From Nesterenkonia ebinurensis (GTDB lineage: Bacteria; Actinomycetota; Actinomycetes; Actinomycetales; Micrococcaceae): DNA of 64,000 bases. A program made the translations under genes and the position numbers. The notes beneath the pieces were generated by a model. The model had not been told where the DNA came from and made no database searches. It saw nothing but the letters and a program-made list of their open reading frames with translations. Shown one piece after another: positions 57,715 through 64,000 of this stretch; position 1 is the first letter of the stretch; each line of letters starts with the position of its first letter. The DNA lies in NCBI RefSeq assembly GCF_008711175.1, contig NZ_VWNF01000011.1:310001-374000 (forward strand), read 5' to 3'.

Positions 57715-58686
57715 ATGAAGTCTTCTCTTGCGCGGCTCTGCGCCGGAGCAGGGATTGTCAGCCTGCTTACTGCGACCGCCTGCGGCGATGAAACCGGAGG
57801 AGATCCGGAATCATACCCGGAACAGGACATCGAGATTCTGGTCGGGTTCGGACCAGGAGGCGGCGCCGATGTCTTTGCCCGCCAAGTGGCTTCGATCGTG
57901 GAGGAGCAGAACAACGTCAGGGTCCAAGTGGTCAATATGGAGGGGGCCGGCGGCTCCAACGCCATCCGGGAGGCTGATAATCGCGCCTCCGACGGGTACA
58001 CATGGGTCATCGATGTCTCCCTCGCAGCGCTTGCTGCACAAGGCGAGTTTGGCGACCCCGGATACGACTTTCTGCGACCGGTCGCCCGCTTCCAGGATGA
58101 GATCGTGCACGTGATGGTCGATCCCGAGCGGTACGAGAACTGGGATGAACTCGCTGAGCTGGCCGAAGAGGAAGAAATCCGTCTCGGTGGGGTGGGGGTT
58201 GGAGCCCAGGCGGACATTGCCACTATGGAGCTGGCCGCCGAAAGCGGCCTGAACATCTCCTACGTGCCGTTTGACGGAGCTGGAGAGCTGTTGGCCGCCC
58301 TACTCAGCGGAAATGTCCATGGGGCTGCTGAGGAGATCGGGGCGTGGGTGGACCAGATTGAATCAGGAGAGGTGCTTCCAGTTCTCGCGATGAACGAGGA
58401 CAGAATCGATGAGTTCGAGGACATCCCGACCTCTGTCGAGCATGGTTATGACGTGACCACCGGCGGAACCCGAGGAATCATGGTTCACTCTGACACGGAA
58501 GACGAGACCGTGCTCGCAATCGAAGAGCTTCTCCAGGATGTCTATGAGTCTGACGCGTACAAGGAACATGAGGAAGCCCAGTTCATCCACCTTCGCGAGG
58601 GGTGGCTGAACCACCAGGAGTACGAGGAGTTCATCGAGGAGCACTACCACCGAGTGTCCTCGCTGCTAGAGCAGACGGGCCAGTAG
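57715..58686 (+). CDS. tctC: Tripartite tricarboxylate transporter solute-binding lipoprotein TctC
   Basis: 323 aa. Lipoprotein signal ending LLTATAC (Cys23). Bug/TctC family features: PEQDIEILVGFGPGGGADVFAR, VNMEGAGGSNAIREADNRASDGYTW (in short GAGGSNAI) and YVPFDGAGELLAALLSGNVHGA. It binds a carboxylic acid outside the membrane and passes it to TctAB. First gene of tctC-tctB-tctA-iclR. AAGGAG-type site (CTAAGGAGTAATC) precedes the ATG. Confidence 0.92.
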   Translation: MKSSLARLCAGAGIVSLLTATACGDETGGDPESYPEQDIEILVGFGPGGGADVFARQVASIVEEQNNVRVQVVNMEGAGGSNAIREADNRASDGYTWVIDVSLAALAAQGEFGDPGYDFLRPVARFQDEIVHVMVDPERYENWDELAELAEEEEIRLGGVGVGAQADIATMELAAESGLNISYVPFDGAGELLAALLSGNVHGAAEEIGAWVDQIESGEVLPVLAMNEDRIDEFEDIPTSVEHGYDVTTGGTRGIMVHSDTEDETVLAIEELLQDVYESDAYKEHEEAQFIHLREGWLNHQEYEEFIEEHYHRVSSLLEQTGQ

Positions 58687-58724
58687 TGAGTCTCTCCTCC
58701 CTACCCACCACAGGCAGGTCGCAT

Positions 58725-59267
58725 ATGAAGCTCACCTTAAGTGGGCGAAGAGTCTCGATAGAGCCACTGGTATGGCTGGGGATCGGTGTAGCGGCGTTTG
58801 CTGCTGTCTTCGCAGGTGTCCCATCCTCTACAGCGACCGCTCTGCAGACGCCCCGGTTCTGGCCCGCAGCCGCAGCGATCATCATGATCATCGCAGGGCT
58901 CATCATCTCACTCTCTGCACTGAGGCATAGGCAGCAGCCTGCGCCCGAGGCAGGGGGCCAACCCTTCAGCTCCGCCCAGGAGTCTCATGAATTGGATTCG
59001 GAGGTTCTGCGCAAGCACAACCACCTCCTCCTGATTGTTATCATCGCCGGCTACGTTGCGGTCCTCCCCTACCTCGGCTACGTAGTCGCCACCTTGGTCA
59101 TGGCCTGGGTGCTTGCCTGGACCATAGGTGTCCGAAAAGTTCTCTCGGCCACACTGGCCAGCATCACCTACGTAGCCCTTACCACAGTGATCTTCGGGGT
59201 GCTGATGAACGTACCCCTTCCTCGAGGGCGTGGGCCCTTCGTCGACATCAGCGCGTTCTTCTTCTAG
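58725..59267 (+). CDS. tctB: Tripartite tricarboxylate transporter small membrane subunit TctB
   Basis: 180 aa from ATG 58725 (GGCAGG upstream); GTG 58686, sharing a base with the tctC stop, would add 13 residues. Four hydrophobic segments with a polar loop in the middle (HRQQPAPEAGG ... EVLRKHN), and the C-terminal GVRKVLSATLASITYVALTTVIFGVLMNVPLPRG (in short VLMNVPLPRG) characteristic of TctB. Works with TctA. Confidence 0.88.
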   Translation: MKLTLSGRRVSIEPLVWLGIGVAAFAAVFAGVPSSTATALQTPRFWPAAAAIIMIIAGLIISLSALRHRQQPAPEAGGQPFSSAQESHELDSEVLRKHNHLLLIVIIAGYVAVLPYLGYVVATLVMAWVLAWTIGVRKVLSATLASITYVALTTVIFGVLMNVPLPRGRGPFVDISAFFF

Positions 59268-59290
59268 TTCAAGGAAAGTAGCCACTAATC

Positions 59291-60805
59291 ATGGAACTTC
59301 TATCGTCTGTCGCAGAGGGGTTTTCAGCTCTGCTGAGTCTGGAAAACCTGTTGATCCTCTTCTTGGCGACGCTGGTCGGCTTGTTGGGCGGGGTCATTCC
59401 TGGCGTCAGCGGCCCCATGATGGTCGTGGTGTTCCTGCCAATCACCTACGCCTTCGAACCGACGCAGGCATTCATCCTTCTCACGGTGATCTACGCTGCC
59501 TCGGTCTACGGAGGGATGGTCACAGCGATCCTATTTAGGGCCCCCGGTACTCCAGAGTCCTCGATGACTGTCCTCGACGGATATGCAATGGCGCAGAAAG
59601 GACAGGCTGGACGAGCCCTGGGAGTGGGAATACTTGCCTCCGGCACCGGCGCCATCATCGCGACCTTGGCCATGATATTGCTGACTCCCCCACTGGCAGC
59701 ACTGGCTATGAACTTCTCCTCCGCTGAGTTCTTCGCCATTGCCCTGTTGGGGCTGTCCATCGTCGCTTCCTTGTCTTCCGGCCAGGTGTCCAAGGGAATC
59801 TTCGGCGTCGGTTTCGGCATGCTGCTGGCAACTATTGGAAACGATCCGATGACAGCCACTCAGCGGATGACTTTCGATGTGGCTGATCTCGGCGCAGGTC
59901 TGGAGCTCATTCCGGTGATGATCGGGCTCTTCGCTATTCCAGAGGTTCTTCGTCGATCCCGTCTGGACACCAAGATCAAGTTCAACACTGCTTACGGAAA
60001 AGTTGAGGTCTGGAGCAGGCGCAACCTCAGATCAGTCGGACCGACTATGGGACGTTCCGGAGTAATCGGCACCGGCATCGGCATCCTCCCCGGCGCTGGA
60101 GCAGTGACAGCTGCGATTCTCGGCTACACACAGGCAGTACGGTTCAGCCGTGACAAGTCTCAGTTCGGCAAAGGGGATCCCCGCGGTGTCGCAGGTCCGG
60201 AGAGCGCTAACAATGCCGGGGCTGTGGGCTCTCTGGTCCCTCTGTTCGCACTGGGCATCCCTGGGAGTGCCACCACGGCAATTCTGATCGGGGCTTTCAT
60301 CCTCCACGGCTTCCAGCCGGGGCCCAATCTTATGACCACACAGTCAACGTTCGTCTACACCATCTTTGCGGCCATACTCGTGGCGAATATCCTCGCCCTC
60401 ATCTTTGCCAAGCCGCTAATCCGCGTGCTCATCAACGTACTCAACATTCCCTACGCACTGCTCGGACCGGCAATTGTCATCTTCTGCATCATCGGTTCCT
60501 ACAGCCTGCGAAACTCTGTCTTCGACGTATGGGTAATGCTGCTCTTCGGCATCATCGGCTACATCCTTATGAAGTACAACTTCCCTGTGGGCACGATCGT
60601 GCTGGGATTCGTCCTCGGCCCCATCGCCGAATCAAGCTTTCGCCGGGCTCTGATGATGTCCGGTGGCGACGTCACAGTGTTCTTCACCAGACCAATCTCC
60701 CTAACCATCATCTTGATCGCTGTTGCTATTCTCGTCTATCCCCTACTCAAACCGCTAGCGCTACAGGTTCTCAAGCCCAAGGCCTCAACTGGTCTGGACG
60801 CATGA
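59291..60805 (+). CDS. tctA: Tripartite tricarboxylate transporter large membrane subunit TctA
   Basis: 504 aa, about 11-12 membrane segments. Family motifs: [21 protein letters not shown] near the N-terminus and its inverted-repeat partner [20 protein letters not shown], plus [42 protein letters not shown] (in short [23 protein letters not shown]). Forms the sodium- or proton-driven channel. AAGGAAAG lies upstream of the ATG. Confidence 0.95.
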   Translation: MELLSSVAEGFSALLSLENLLILFLATLVGLLGGVIPGVSGPMMVVVFLPITYAFEPTQAFILLTVIYAASVYGGMVTAILFRAPGTPESSMTVLDGYAMAQKGQAGRALGVGILASGTGAIIATLAMILLTPPLAALAMNFSSAEFFAIALLGLSIVASLSSGQVSKGIFGVGFGMLLATIGNDPMTATQRMTFDVADLGAGLELIPVMIGLFAIPEVLRRSRLDTKIKFNTAYGKVEVWSRRNLRSVGPTMGRSGVIGTGIGILPGAGAVTAAILGYTQAVRFSRDKSQFGKGDPRGVAGPESANNAGAVGSLVPLFALGIPGSATTAILIGAFILHGFQPGPNLMTTQSTFVYTIFAAILVANILALIFAKPLIRVLINVLNIPYALLGPAIVIFCIIGSYSLRNSVFDVWVMLLFGIIGYILMKYNFPVGTIVLGFVLGPIAESSFRRALMMSGGDVTVFFTRPISLTIILIAVAILVYPLLKPLALQVLKPKASTGLDA

Positions 60806-60848
60806 GGAATCTGTTAGGTTGTGGGACAGCGACGGCAAGGAGCACATC

Positions 60849-61595
60849 ATGAGCACACGGAGCGTCACCACAGCCATACATGTACTGGAAGCGGTCGCAG
60901 AGCTTCAGCCGGTCGGGCTTTCGGAGCTGAGCAGGGCGGTTGAGGTGCCGAAGGCAACAGTCCAACGAGTCCTAGTCACCTTGGAAGAACTCCAATGGAT
61001 TGAACGGGCCGAGCGTGACGGCGGAAAATGGTCCATCGCAGTTCACGCCTATGCGGTCACCAGCCGCGGAAGCAGCGGTTCTCGCATTCGCGACGTGGCC
61101 ATCGGCCCCCTGAGCGCCCTGCAGCTCGAAACAGGAGAGACAATCCATCTTGCAGTGCCCGATGAGCTCCGAATGGTGGTCATCGAACGTCTGGACACCC
61201 CCCATGTGCTTCGTGCTTTCTTAGCCCTCGGCTCACGGATCCCGATGCACGCCTCCGCCACAGGACTCACCTTTCTGGCGCATTCCTCGGAGGAGTTTGT
61301 CCGTGCCTATCTCCAGCATCCGCTGGCAGCGTCCACCCCCGACACCATGGTCCACCCCCAAGAGGTACAGGCCGAACTTAAGGCGATTCGCTCGCGAGGC
61401 TACTCCATCAACCCCGGCGGCCTCAGCTCAGGGATCACCGCCATCGGCGCCGCACTCATCAGCCGGGAGCTGGGACCTGTAGGGTCCATCTCTGTGTCCG
61501 GCCCCTCCAGCCGGATAACGCCTGATAAGTTCCAGGAGTACGGTACCGCGGTGGCTGCCACGGCTCGTCAGATCAGCATGGCCCTCCCAGGCTAG
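60849..61595 (+). CDS. IclR family transcriptional regulator
   Basis: 248 aa from ATG 60849 (AAGGAGC 7 nt upstream). N-terminal winged HTH: AIHVLEAVAELQPVGLSELSRAVEVPKATVQRVLVTLEEL (in short LSELSRAVEVPKATVQRVL); C-terminal IclR effector domain with GETIHLAVPDELRMVVIERLD, MHASATGLTFLAH and SISVSGPSSRITPD. It follows tctA by 43 nt. The two 17-bp palindromes at 57495 and 57650 are its likely binding sites, controlling both the CoA-transferase/crotonase unit and tctCBA. Confidence 0.93.
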   Translation: MSTRSVTTAIHVLEAVAELQPVGLSELSRAVEVPKATVQRVLVTLEELQWIERAERDGGKWSIAVHAYAVTSRGSSGSRIRDVAIGPLSALQLETGETIHLAVPDELRMVVIERLDTPHVLRAFLALGSRIPMHASATGLTFLAHSSEEFVRAYLQHPLAASTPDTMVHPQEVQAELKAIRSRGYSINPGGLSSGITAIGAALISRELGPVGSISVSGPSSRITPDKFQEYGTAVAATARQISMALPG

Positions 61596-61658
61596 CGTTC
61601 AGGCCCCGGGCGACTGGCGGAGTTCTCAGCACAGGGCTGACCCGACTCTGCCATCCGG

Positions 61659-61664
61659 TAATCT
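61659..61664 (+). promoter_or_regulatory. Leaderless -10 box (TAATCT) of the VanY-like gene
   Basis: TAATCT, GAATCG (6 nt), ATG 61671. Confidence 0.6.
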
Positions 61665-61670
61665 GAATCG

Positions 61671-62498
61671 ATGCGTCTGTTCCGTCCAGTTTCGGTGACA
61701 CTAGTCGCTGCCGTGCTGCTCGTAGCCTGCGACGCTGACGGGCCCATTACCAGTCCCTCAGCCCCTGACCAGTCCCGCCACAGCACCCTCGCTTCCGAGG
61801 ATCCCGGGGGGCCCAGCGAGGCTGAACCAGACCGCAGCACAGAGACCCATCCTGATGAAGACACTGAGGAAAGACCTGTGAGTGAGGCCTCCGCTGATCC
61901 GAATTCGATCCATGTGCTGGTGAACAAACGCAACCCCCTGGATCCGCTGGACTACGCGCCCTCGGACCTGGTGACCCCGGAGGTTGCCCTGCACGGTCCT
62001 CAGGAGGCTATGCAGCTGCGGGCTGAGCCCGCTGAGGCTCTGGAAGAACTGTTCGCCGCCGCTGATCAGGAGGGACACTCTCTGAGCATGATCAGCGGAT
62101 ACCGCTCCTACGACTACCAGGTGCAGGTCTACGACCAGCACGTTGCGGCCAACGGCCATGAGGCTGCGGACCGGATAAGCGCCCGGCCCGGACATTCGGA
62201 ACATCAGACCGGGCTGGCGGTGGACATCGACACTCCGAACGCCGCGGAGACCACCTTGAACCAAGCATTCGGGGACACCCCAGAGGGCCAGTGGGTCGCG
62301 GAGAATTCCCATGAGTTCGGGTTCATCATCCGTTATCCCCAAGGGGCGGAGGAGATCACTGGGTTCAGCTACGAGCCCTGGCACCTGCGCTATGTGGGCC
62401 GGGAGACTGCCCGCGACGTCGTCGAACGTGACCTGACCTTGGAGCAGTACTGGGACCAGCCCCCGGCCCCTGACTACCTGGACTCCGAGGGCGGGTGA
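61671..62498 (+). CDS. D-alanyl-D-alanine carboxypeptidase, M15B (VanY-like) lipoprotein
   Basis: 275 aa. Lipoprotein signal ends LLVAC (Cys20), then a 55-residue Ser/Pro/Glu linker. Catalytic domain: LVNKRNPLDPLDYAPSDL, MISGYRSYDYQVQVYD, RPGHSEHQTGLAVDID (first Zn His and Asp: HxxxxxxD) and EPWHLRYVG (catalytic Glu and second His). It trims the terminal D-Ala of peptidoglycan stems at the cell surface. Leaderless start. Converges on the next gene with a 3-nt gap. Confidence 0.92.
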   Translation: MRLFRPVSVTLVAAVLLVACDADGPITSPSAPDQSRHSTLASEDPGGPSEAEPDRSTETHPDEDTEERPVSEASADPNSIHVLVNKRNPLDPLDYAPSDLVTPEVALHGPQEAMQLRAEPAEALEELFAAADQEGHSLSMISGYRSYDYQVQVYDQHVAANGHEAADRISARPGHSEHQTGLAVDIDTPNAAETTLNQAFGDTPEGQWVAENSHEFGFIIRYPQGAEEITGFSYEPWHLRYVGRETARDVVERDLTLEQYWDQPPAPDYLDSEGG

Positions 62499-62501
62499 GT
62501 C

Positions 62502-62933
62502 TCAGCTCCAGCGCCCCAGATCAGGAAGTACGGCTGGGTCGAGGGGCCCTTCGATGGTGATGATCACCACCGGTGATTCAGGGGCGAGGTCCGTCAGCGC
62601 GTGGAACCGGTGGTTCCCGTCCAGCAGCAGCGCCCCCTCAGGCAACCGATAGGCCAGCAGGGCCATGAGGTAATCAGGAATTTCATTCCTCTTCAGGGGA
62701 TAGAGTTCGTTCTCCACCACATGAGCCATGGTGTGGCATGTCGCACCCGGGTCGCCGTAGCTGGAGAATTCAGTGCCGTTGAAGAACCAGGGGGGCGAGA
62801 TGCGGCGGGCCGCATCGCCGACGCTGGTGACCTCAGTCGTGATGAGCGGGTCACTCTCCGCAAGGCGCTCTCGGTCCAGTTGCACACGAATCTCCCCTGT
62901 GGTGAGGAGCTGGGGAAGATGACTCAAGCGCAT
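62502..62933 (-). CDS. Uncharacterised protein with ParB-like DGNHR motif
   Basis: 143 aa, no signal or membrane segment. The C-terminal half contains YLMALLAYRLPEGALLLDGNHRFHALTDLAPESPVVIITIEG; LLLDGNHRFHAL is the GxxR-type motif of ParB/Srx-like folds, while the rest (ISPPWFFNGTEFSSYGDPGATCHTMAHVV, in short DPGATCHTMAH) matches nothing I recognise. May bind a nucleotide or act on a phosphate. It follows the membrane-anchored gene by 15 nt and is probably co-transcribed with it. Confidence 0.6.
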   Translation of the reverse strand: MRLSHLPQLLTTGEIRVQLDRERLAESDPLITTEVTSVGDAARRISPPWFFNGTEFSSYGDPGATCHTMAHVVENELYPLKRNEIPDYLMALLAYRLPEGALLLDGNHRFHALTDLAPESPVVIITIEGPLDPAVLPDLGRWS

Positions 62934-62948
62934 GGTGCGCCCAGACTA

Positions 62949-63410
62949 CTACTGCTGCTGCTGGTCAGGGTTCTCGATGAATGTCAGCTCGGCATCGATT
63001 TCTTTGAGCGCCTTCTTAATGAAGCTTCGTATCCGACGGATGTCGGCGATCTCACCAGCAGATGCGGTACGGCTCCCCTGCAGAATCTCCAGCCGGATTC
63101 CTTCGATGCGCTTGACACCGAGCACAGCCCCTTCCACGAGTTTCCATCGCTTGGCTGGCAGTACTTTGGCCAGTGTTGCCGAGTGGTTCTCGTAGCCCTC
63201 TGTGGGCAGCGGGTCACGCTCAGGGCCCCAGGTGCCGTCATTGGCCACATGCTCGGTCACTGCAATGACCTTGTGCAGATCCATGCACAGCAGTCGGAGA
63301 CCGGCCTTGCGTGAATAACGGTCTGAACGGATCTCCTTCATCCACTCGGCCAGAAGAATGATCAGTCCTCCGATCACCACTCCGACCAGACCCATGATGC
63401 CACTCTGCAT
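62949..63410 (-). CDS. Hypothetical protein with one N-terminal membrane segment
   Basis: 153 aa; ATG 63395 is a second possible start. One hydrophobic segment (GLVGVVIGGLIILLAEWM) is followed by basic residues (KEIRSDRYSRK), placing the rest in the cytoplasm. The soluble part is helical and charged, with a final coiled-coil-like segment (SFIKKALKEIDAELTFIE) and a polyglutamine end (NPDQQQQ). No family recognised. Forms a probable two-gene unit with the downstream DGNHR protein. Confidence 0.6.
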   Translation of the reverse strand: MQSGIMGLVGVVIGGLIILLAEWMKEIRSDRYSRKAGLRLLCMDLHKVIAVTEHVANDGTWGPERDPLPTEGYENHSATLAKVLPAKRWKLVEGAVLGVKRIEGIRLEILQGSRTASAGEIADIRRIRSFIKKALKEIDAELTFIENPDQQQQ

Positions 63411-63778
63411 TGCTTCTGCTTTCGTTCGTACTCAGCGGGCGCATTAAGCGCTCCTTTCTCAGGAGACTCTAGCGGAGGGGGACTCTCAGAAGCACGTCAT
63501 CTGTCCAGTCTAGACTGACGATTTTGCCGTCCGTCCGGAACTGCGCCGGATAACCCTGCACGGCCACGGTGGGACCATGTGCTCATGGGTGCGATGCTCA
63601 TCCTGATGACGGACGACGCCGGCTCAGCACGTTCGGACATTCAGCATCTCCGTGCCTGCCTCTAGACTGGAACACAAGAAATACCAAAACAAATCAAAGC
63701 AGTTAAAACACATATATAATCGAGGATATATACCCATAAATCCTAGAAAAGTGACCCAAACCACGATAGAATAGATCC
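63411..63778. other. 368-bp non-coding gap with an AT-rich block
   Basis: No credible ORF. Bases from about 63665 to 63775 are strongly AT-rich compared with the rest of the window, including TATATAAT (63714-63721) and GATATATA (63725-63732). This is the promoter side of the next gene. Confidence 0.6.
63767..63772 (+). promoter_or_regulatory. Leaderless -10 box (TAGAAT) of the right-edge gene
   Basis: TAGAAT, AGATCC (6 nt), ATG 63779. Confidence 0.6.
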
Positions 63779-64000
63779 ATGAGCACTCAACCCACCACAG
63801 CCCCACTGACACCCCGGAGCGCCAGCAGATGCGCTCCGGTGCTGCCTGAGGCTTATGCCTACCTGGTCCGGGAACCGGAGTTGACTGCGGCGTGGCAGGA
63901 AGAGGTGCTCATCCGGCAGGCGGAGGCTCGGAAGGTGCAGCTCCTGCTGGACTACCGGGAACGCCGGGCGGCAGAGCAGCAGCCGAAGCACACGTTCAGC
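63779..64000 (+). CDS. Unidentified protein, 3'-partial at the window edge
   Basis: The frame from ATG 63779 is open to the edge (74 codons visible). It reads MSTQPTTAPLTPRSASRCAP, then EAYAYLVREPELTAAWQEEVLIRQAEARKVQLLLDYRERR. The charged helix and Arg/Glu pattern resemble the N-terminus of DUF222/13E12-type HNH endonucleases of actinobacteria, but the diagnostic HNH part lies outside, so this is a guess. It has a leaderless start and an unusually AT-rich upstream region, possible signs of transfer. Confidence 0.5.
   Translation, partial: MSTQPTTAPLTPRSASRCAPVLPEAYAYLVREPELTAAWQEEVLIRQAEARKVQLLLDYRERRAAEQQPKHTFS

Noticed and set aside
1-64000. tRNA, rRNA, tmRNA, CRISPR or prophage modules
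   Set aside because: I looked for T-arm GGTTCGA-type motifs, regularly spaced repeats and phage structural or integrase genes and saw none; the holin-like gene belongs to a chromosomal family.

Overview
The window is high-GC DNA packed with genes on both strands. It looks like the chromosome of an actinobacterium of the Micrococcaceae type (Nesterenkonia/Arthrobacter-like; this is inference). Supporting signs are frequent GTG starts, many ATGA/GTGA overlaps, a mycothiol-type DinB/MDMPI enzyme, an ECF41 sigma factor, a BTAD/NB-ARC regulator, an LAETG sortase-E-type surface protein and many leaderless promoters (TANNNT, 6 nt, then ATG or GTG at position +1). I saw no rRNA, tRNA, CRISPR array, intact insertion sequence or prophage.

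Layout. 0-4 kb: an Asp/Glu racemase/maleate isomerase-like gene cut by the left edge, a GntR regulator, a BASS-type transporter and a GlcD-type FAD oxidase, probably one hydroxy-/dicarboxylic acid catabolic unit. 4-7.5 kb: a TetR gene with two operator palindromes and a two-gene ABC exporter. 7.5-13.2 kb: two paralogous uridine-kinase-like P-loop genes, an ECF41 sigma factor divergent from a DoxX gene that carries a textbook ECF41 promoter, a TetR/SRPBCC divergent pair with twin operators, and a membrane protein/XRE pair. 13.2-17.1 kb: a VOC remnant, a MOSC protein, an SGNH hydrolase, then a 1.5 kb segment (truncated methyltransferase plus AbiEi-like/PD-(D/E)XK-like protein) bounded by two 54-bp palindromic repeats.

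17.1-24.9 kb: a thioesterase divergent from a six-gene operon livF-livG-acyl-CoA ligase-livH-livM-livK, which reads as uptake and CoA activation of an organic acid. 24.9-27.6 kb: a DrrAB-like exporter divergent from its TetR regulator. 27.6-33.6 kb: small accessory genes (GNAT, DUF4031-HD, VOC-like fragment, orphan RHH antitoxin, TetR with overlapping palindromes, FMN reductase, SDR, MDMPI, VOC). 33.6-41.5 kb: GNAT, two divergent paralogous MFS exporters, a large SARP-like AfsR-type regulator and an aldo/keto reductase. 41.5-43.4 kb: a Pro/Thr-rich LAETG surface protein converging on a response regulator with a degenerate receiver.

43.6-51.9 kb: branched-chain amino acid catabolism (HIBYL-CoA hydrolase, CitE-like lyase, and an aminotransferase-E1alpha-E1beta-E2 operon), with a long non-coding stretch at 45.6-46.2 kb that can fold into several hairpins. 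51.9-55.2 kb: a holin-like membrane protein, a secreted-effector-like alpha/beta hydrolase with a WXG-like partner, and MscL. 55.4-61.6 kb: a crotonase and a CaiB CoA-transferase divergent from tctCBA and iclR, with matching 17-bp operators in front of both arms, apparently one catabolic regulon. 61.7-64 kb: a VanY-type carboxypeptidase lipoprotein, two uncharacterised genes, an AT-rich gap and the start of an unrecognised gene cut by the right edge.
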